Assembly: GCA_900550005.1 (NCBI GenBank)
Contig: URQL01000089.1
Coordinates: forward strand, 1-6,896
Source of the DNA: an uncultured Erysipelotrichaceae bacterium
GTDB lineage: Bacteria; Bacillota_I; Bacilli_A; Erysipelotrichales; Coprobacillaceae
Reading direction: 5' to 3'
DNA length: 6,896 bases
This document shows, piece after piece, positions 5,999-6,896 of the stretch. Below the pieces are notes generated by a model that saw only the letters and a program-made list of their open reading frames with translations, did no database searches and had not been told where the DNA came from. Position 1 is the stretch's first letter; each line of letters begins with the position of its first letter. Made by a program: the position numbers and the translations under genes.

Positions 5999-6005
5999 AA
6001 GGAGG
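5999..6005 (+). promoter_or_regulatory. Strong ribosome binding site of the SDR gene
   Basis: AAGGAGG is a perfect Shine-Dalgarno core, with 10 nt between it and ATG 6016-6018. It confirms this start and suggests high translation once the promoter is active. Confidence 0.8.
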
Positions 6006-6015
6006 AATTAATATT

Positions 6016-6816
6016 ATGAGTTTTTTAAAAGGTAAAACAGCCATTATAACTGGTGCTGGTAGAGCTGTATTACAAGATGGAACTTGCGGTTCTATTGGTT
6101 ATGGTATTGCCACTGCTTATGCTAAAGAAGGAGCAAACTTAGTTATTACGGGACGTAATGTAAAAAAATTAGAAGATGCTAAAGAAGAATTAGAAAGATT
6201 ATATGGAATCAAAGTTTTAGCTGTTCAAGCTGATGTTCATGCTGGTAGTGATAATGAAGCTACTGTTAATAATGTAATTGAACAAGCTATGAAAGAATTT
6301 GGTCGTATCGATGTTTTAATCAACAATGCTCAAGCTTCTGCTTCAGGTGTTACACTAGATCAACATACAACTGAACAATTTGATTTAGCTATGTATTCTG
6401 GATTATATGCAACATTCTATTATATGAAAGCTTGCTATCCATATTTAAAAGATACACAAGGTTCAATCATTAACTTTGCTAGTGGTGCTGGATTATTTGG
6501 TAACTATGGACAATGTTCTTATGCAGCTGCTAAAGAAGGTATTCGTGGATTAACACGTGTTGCTGCTACTGAATGGGCAAAAGATGGAATCAATGTAAAT
6601 ATCGTATGTCCACTTGCTTGGACAGCTCAACTTGAAAACTTCTCATTACAATATCCTGAAGCTTTCAAAGCTAACGTTAAAATGCCACCTATGGGACATT
6701 ATGGAAATAATGAAAAAGAAATTGGACGAGTATGTGTTCAATTAGCTTCTCCTGATTTCAAATATATGACTGGTGAAACCATCACTCTTGAAGGTGGACT
6801 TGGACTTAGACCATAA
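6016..6816 (+). CDS. Short-chain dehydrogenase, probable NADP-dependent 12alpha-hydroxysteroid dehydrogenase
   Basis: This is a cytoplasmic oxidoreductase of the classical SDR family, 266 residues. It shows a Rossmann start TGAGR (12-16) and GSIGYG (25-30), TGRN (45-48) whose Arg47 favours NADP(H), QADV (71-74), NNAQ (103-106, usually NNAG), catalytic Ser156, and Tyr169-xxx-Lys173. From memory, long segments (AYAKEGANLV, ELERLYGIKVL, INNAQASASG, YSGLYATFYYM, FASGAGLFGN) closely match the NADP-dependent 12alpha-hydroxysteroid dehydrogenase of Clostridium sp. (group P), which oxidises the 12alpha-OH of cholate-type bile acids reversibly. I could not run an alignment, so a different alcohol substrate remains possible. 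Compared with that enzyme, about seven extra residues (around 17-24, including Cys24) lengthen the cofactor-binding loop. The gene stands alone, with its own promoter, cre-like site, tandem stops TAA TAG and a terminator. Confidence 0.85.
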   Translation: MSFLKGKTAIITGAGRAVLQDGTCGSIGYGIATAYAKEGANLVITGRNVKKLEDAKEELERLYGIKVLAVQADVHAGSDNEATVNNVIEQAMKEFGRIDVLINNAQASASGVTLDQHTTEQFDLAMYSGLYATFYYMKACYPYLKDTQGSIINFASGAGLFGNYGQCSYAAAKEGIRGLTRVAATEWAKDGINVNIVCPLAWTAQLENFSLQYPEAFKANVKMPPMGHYGNNEKEIGRVCVQLASPDFKYMTGETITLEGGLGLRP

Positions 6817-6822
6817 TAGTTT

Positions 6823-6854
6823 AATCACTTCACATTTCGTGAAGTGATTTTTTT
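6823..6854 (+). terminator. Strong intrinsic terminator after the SDR gene
   Basis: AATCACTTCAC (6823-6833) and GTGAAGTGATT (6839-6849) form a perfect 11-bp stem with a 5-nt loop. It is followed by T residues to 6854 and a further T-rich stretch. It begins 6 nt after the SDR stop. On the minus strand no T run follows, so it acts mainly on plus-strand transcripts. Confidence 0.9.
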
Positions 6855-6896
6855 ATTTTATCTAGATTTTGATCAATATCACCTATTAATTCAATG
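6830..6896 (-). CDS. Possible C-terminus of a convergent gene, cut by the window end
   Basis: On the minus strand a frame is open from the window edge for 21 codons and ends with TGA at 6830-6832, inside the terminator hairpin. The encoded tail, starting IELIGDIDQNLDKIKKSL, has a regular hydrophobic spacing typical of a helix or coiled coil and a normal AT-rich codon style. The arrangement would mirror the convergent gene pair at 970-976, whose stops also sit in a hairpin. The fragment is too short to name or to be sure of. Confidence 0.35.
   Translation of the reverse strand, partial: IELIGDIDQNLDKIKKSLHEM

Overview
The window looks like a piece of a low-GC gut Bacillota (Firmicutes) chromosome. 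From about position 905 to the end the DNA is strongly AT-rich, uses TTA for most leucines, and has short intergenic gaps with clear Shine-Dalgarno sites. The gene set (anaerobic SPASM radical-SAM enzyme, PatB-type lyase, ChbG-type deacetylase, zinc macrodomain, bile-acid-type short-chain dehydrogenase) suggests an anaerobic intestinal Erysipelotrichia-like or Clostridia-like species. That assignment is inference. The first ~900 bases are visibly different: they are richer in GC and use CTG/CTT leucine codons.

Layout. (1) 1-970, plus: 3' part of an NCS2/NAT nucleobase (xanthine/uracil-type) permease. Its last ~25 codons switch to the AT-rich style of the rest of the window. (2) 969-993: a hairpin terminator that contains or touches the stop codons of both convergent genes. 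(3) 976-5848, minus: five genes in one direction. In transcription order they are a zinc-type macrodomain ADP-ribosyl hydrolase (one-base frameshift just after its start), a DUF5131 (phage Gp37/Gp68, three-Cys) iron-sulfur-type protein overlapping it by 8 nt, a ChbG/YdjC carbohydrate deacetylase, an anSME-like radical-SAM/SPASM enzyme, and a PatB/MalY-type PLP C-S lyase. A hairpin after the deacetylase and a possible promoter before patB suggest at least two or three transcription units. (4) 5849-6015: a divergent regulatory region with a strong plus-strand promoter whose spacer holds a CcpA cre-like site. (5) 6016-6816, plus: an SDR that closely resembles clostridial NADP-dependent 12alpha-hydroxysteroid dehydrogenase, ended by a strong terminator at 6823-6854. 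(6) 6830-6896, minus: possibly the last 21 codons of a convergent gene that runs off the window.

The most interesting unit is the translationally coupled macrodomain-DUF5131 pair. A de-ADP-ribosylating enzyme sits where DUF5131 proteins are known to have other partners, and its frame is broken in an A7 run just after a good ribosome binding site. The SDR is the likeliest metabolic highlight: a candidate bile-acid 12alpha-HSDH under probable catabolite control. I see no tRNA, rRNA, CRISPR array, insertion sequence or origin, and no gene-free stretch longer than 300 bases.
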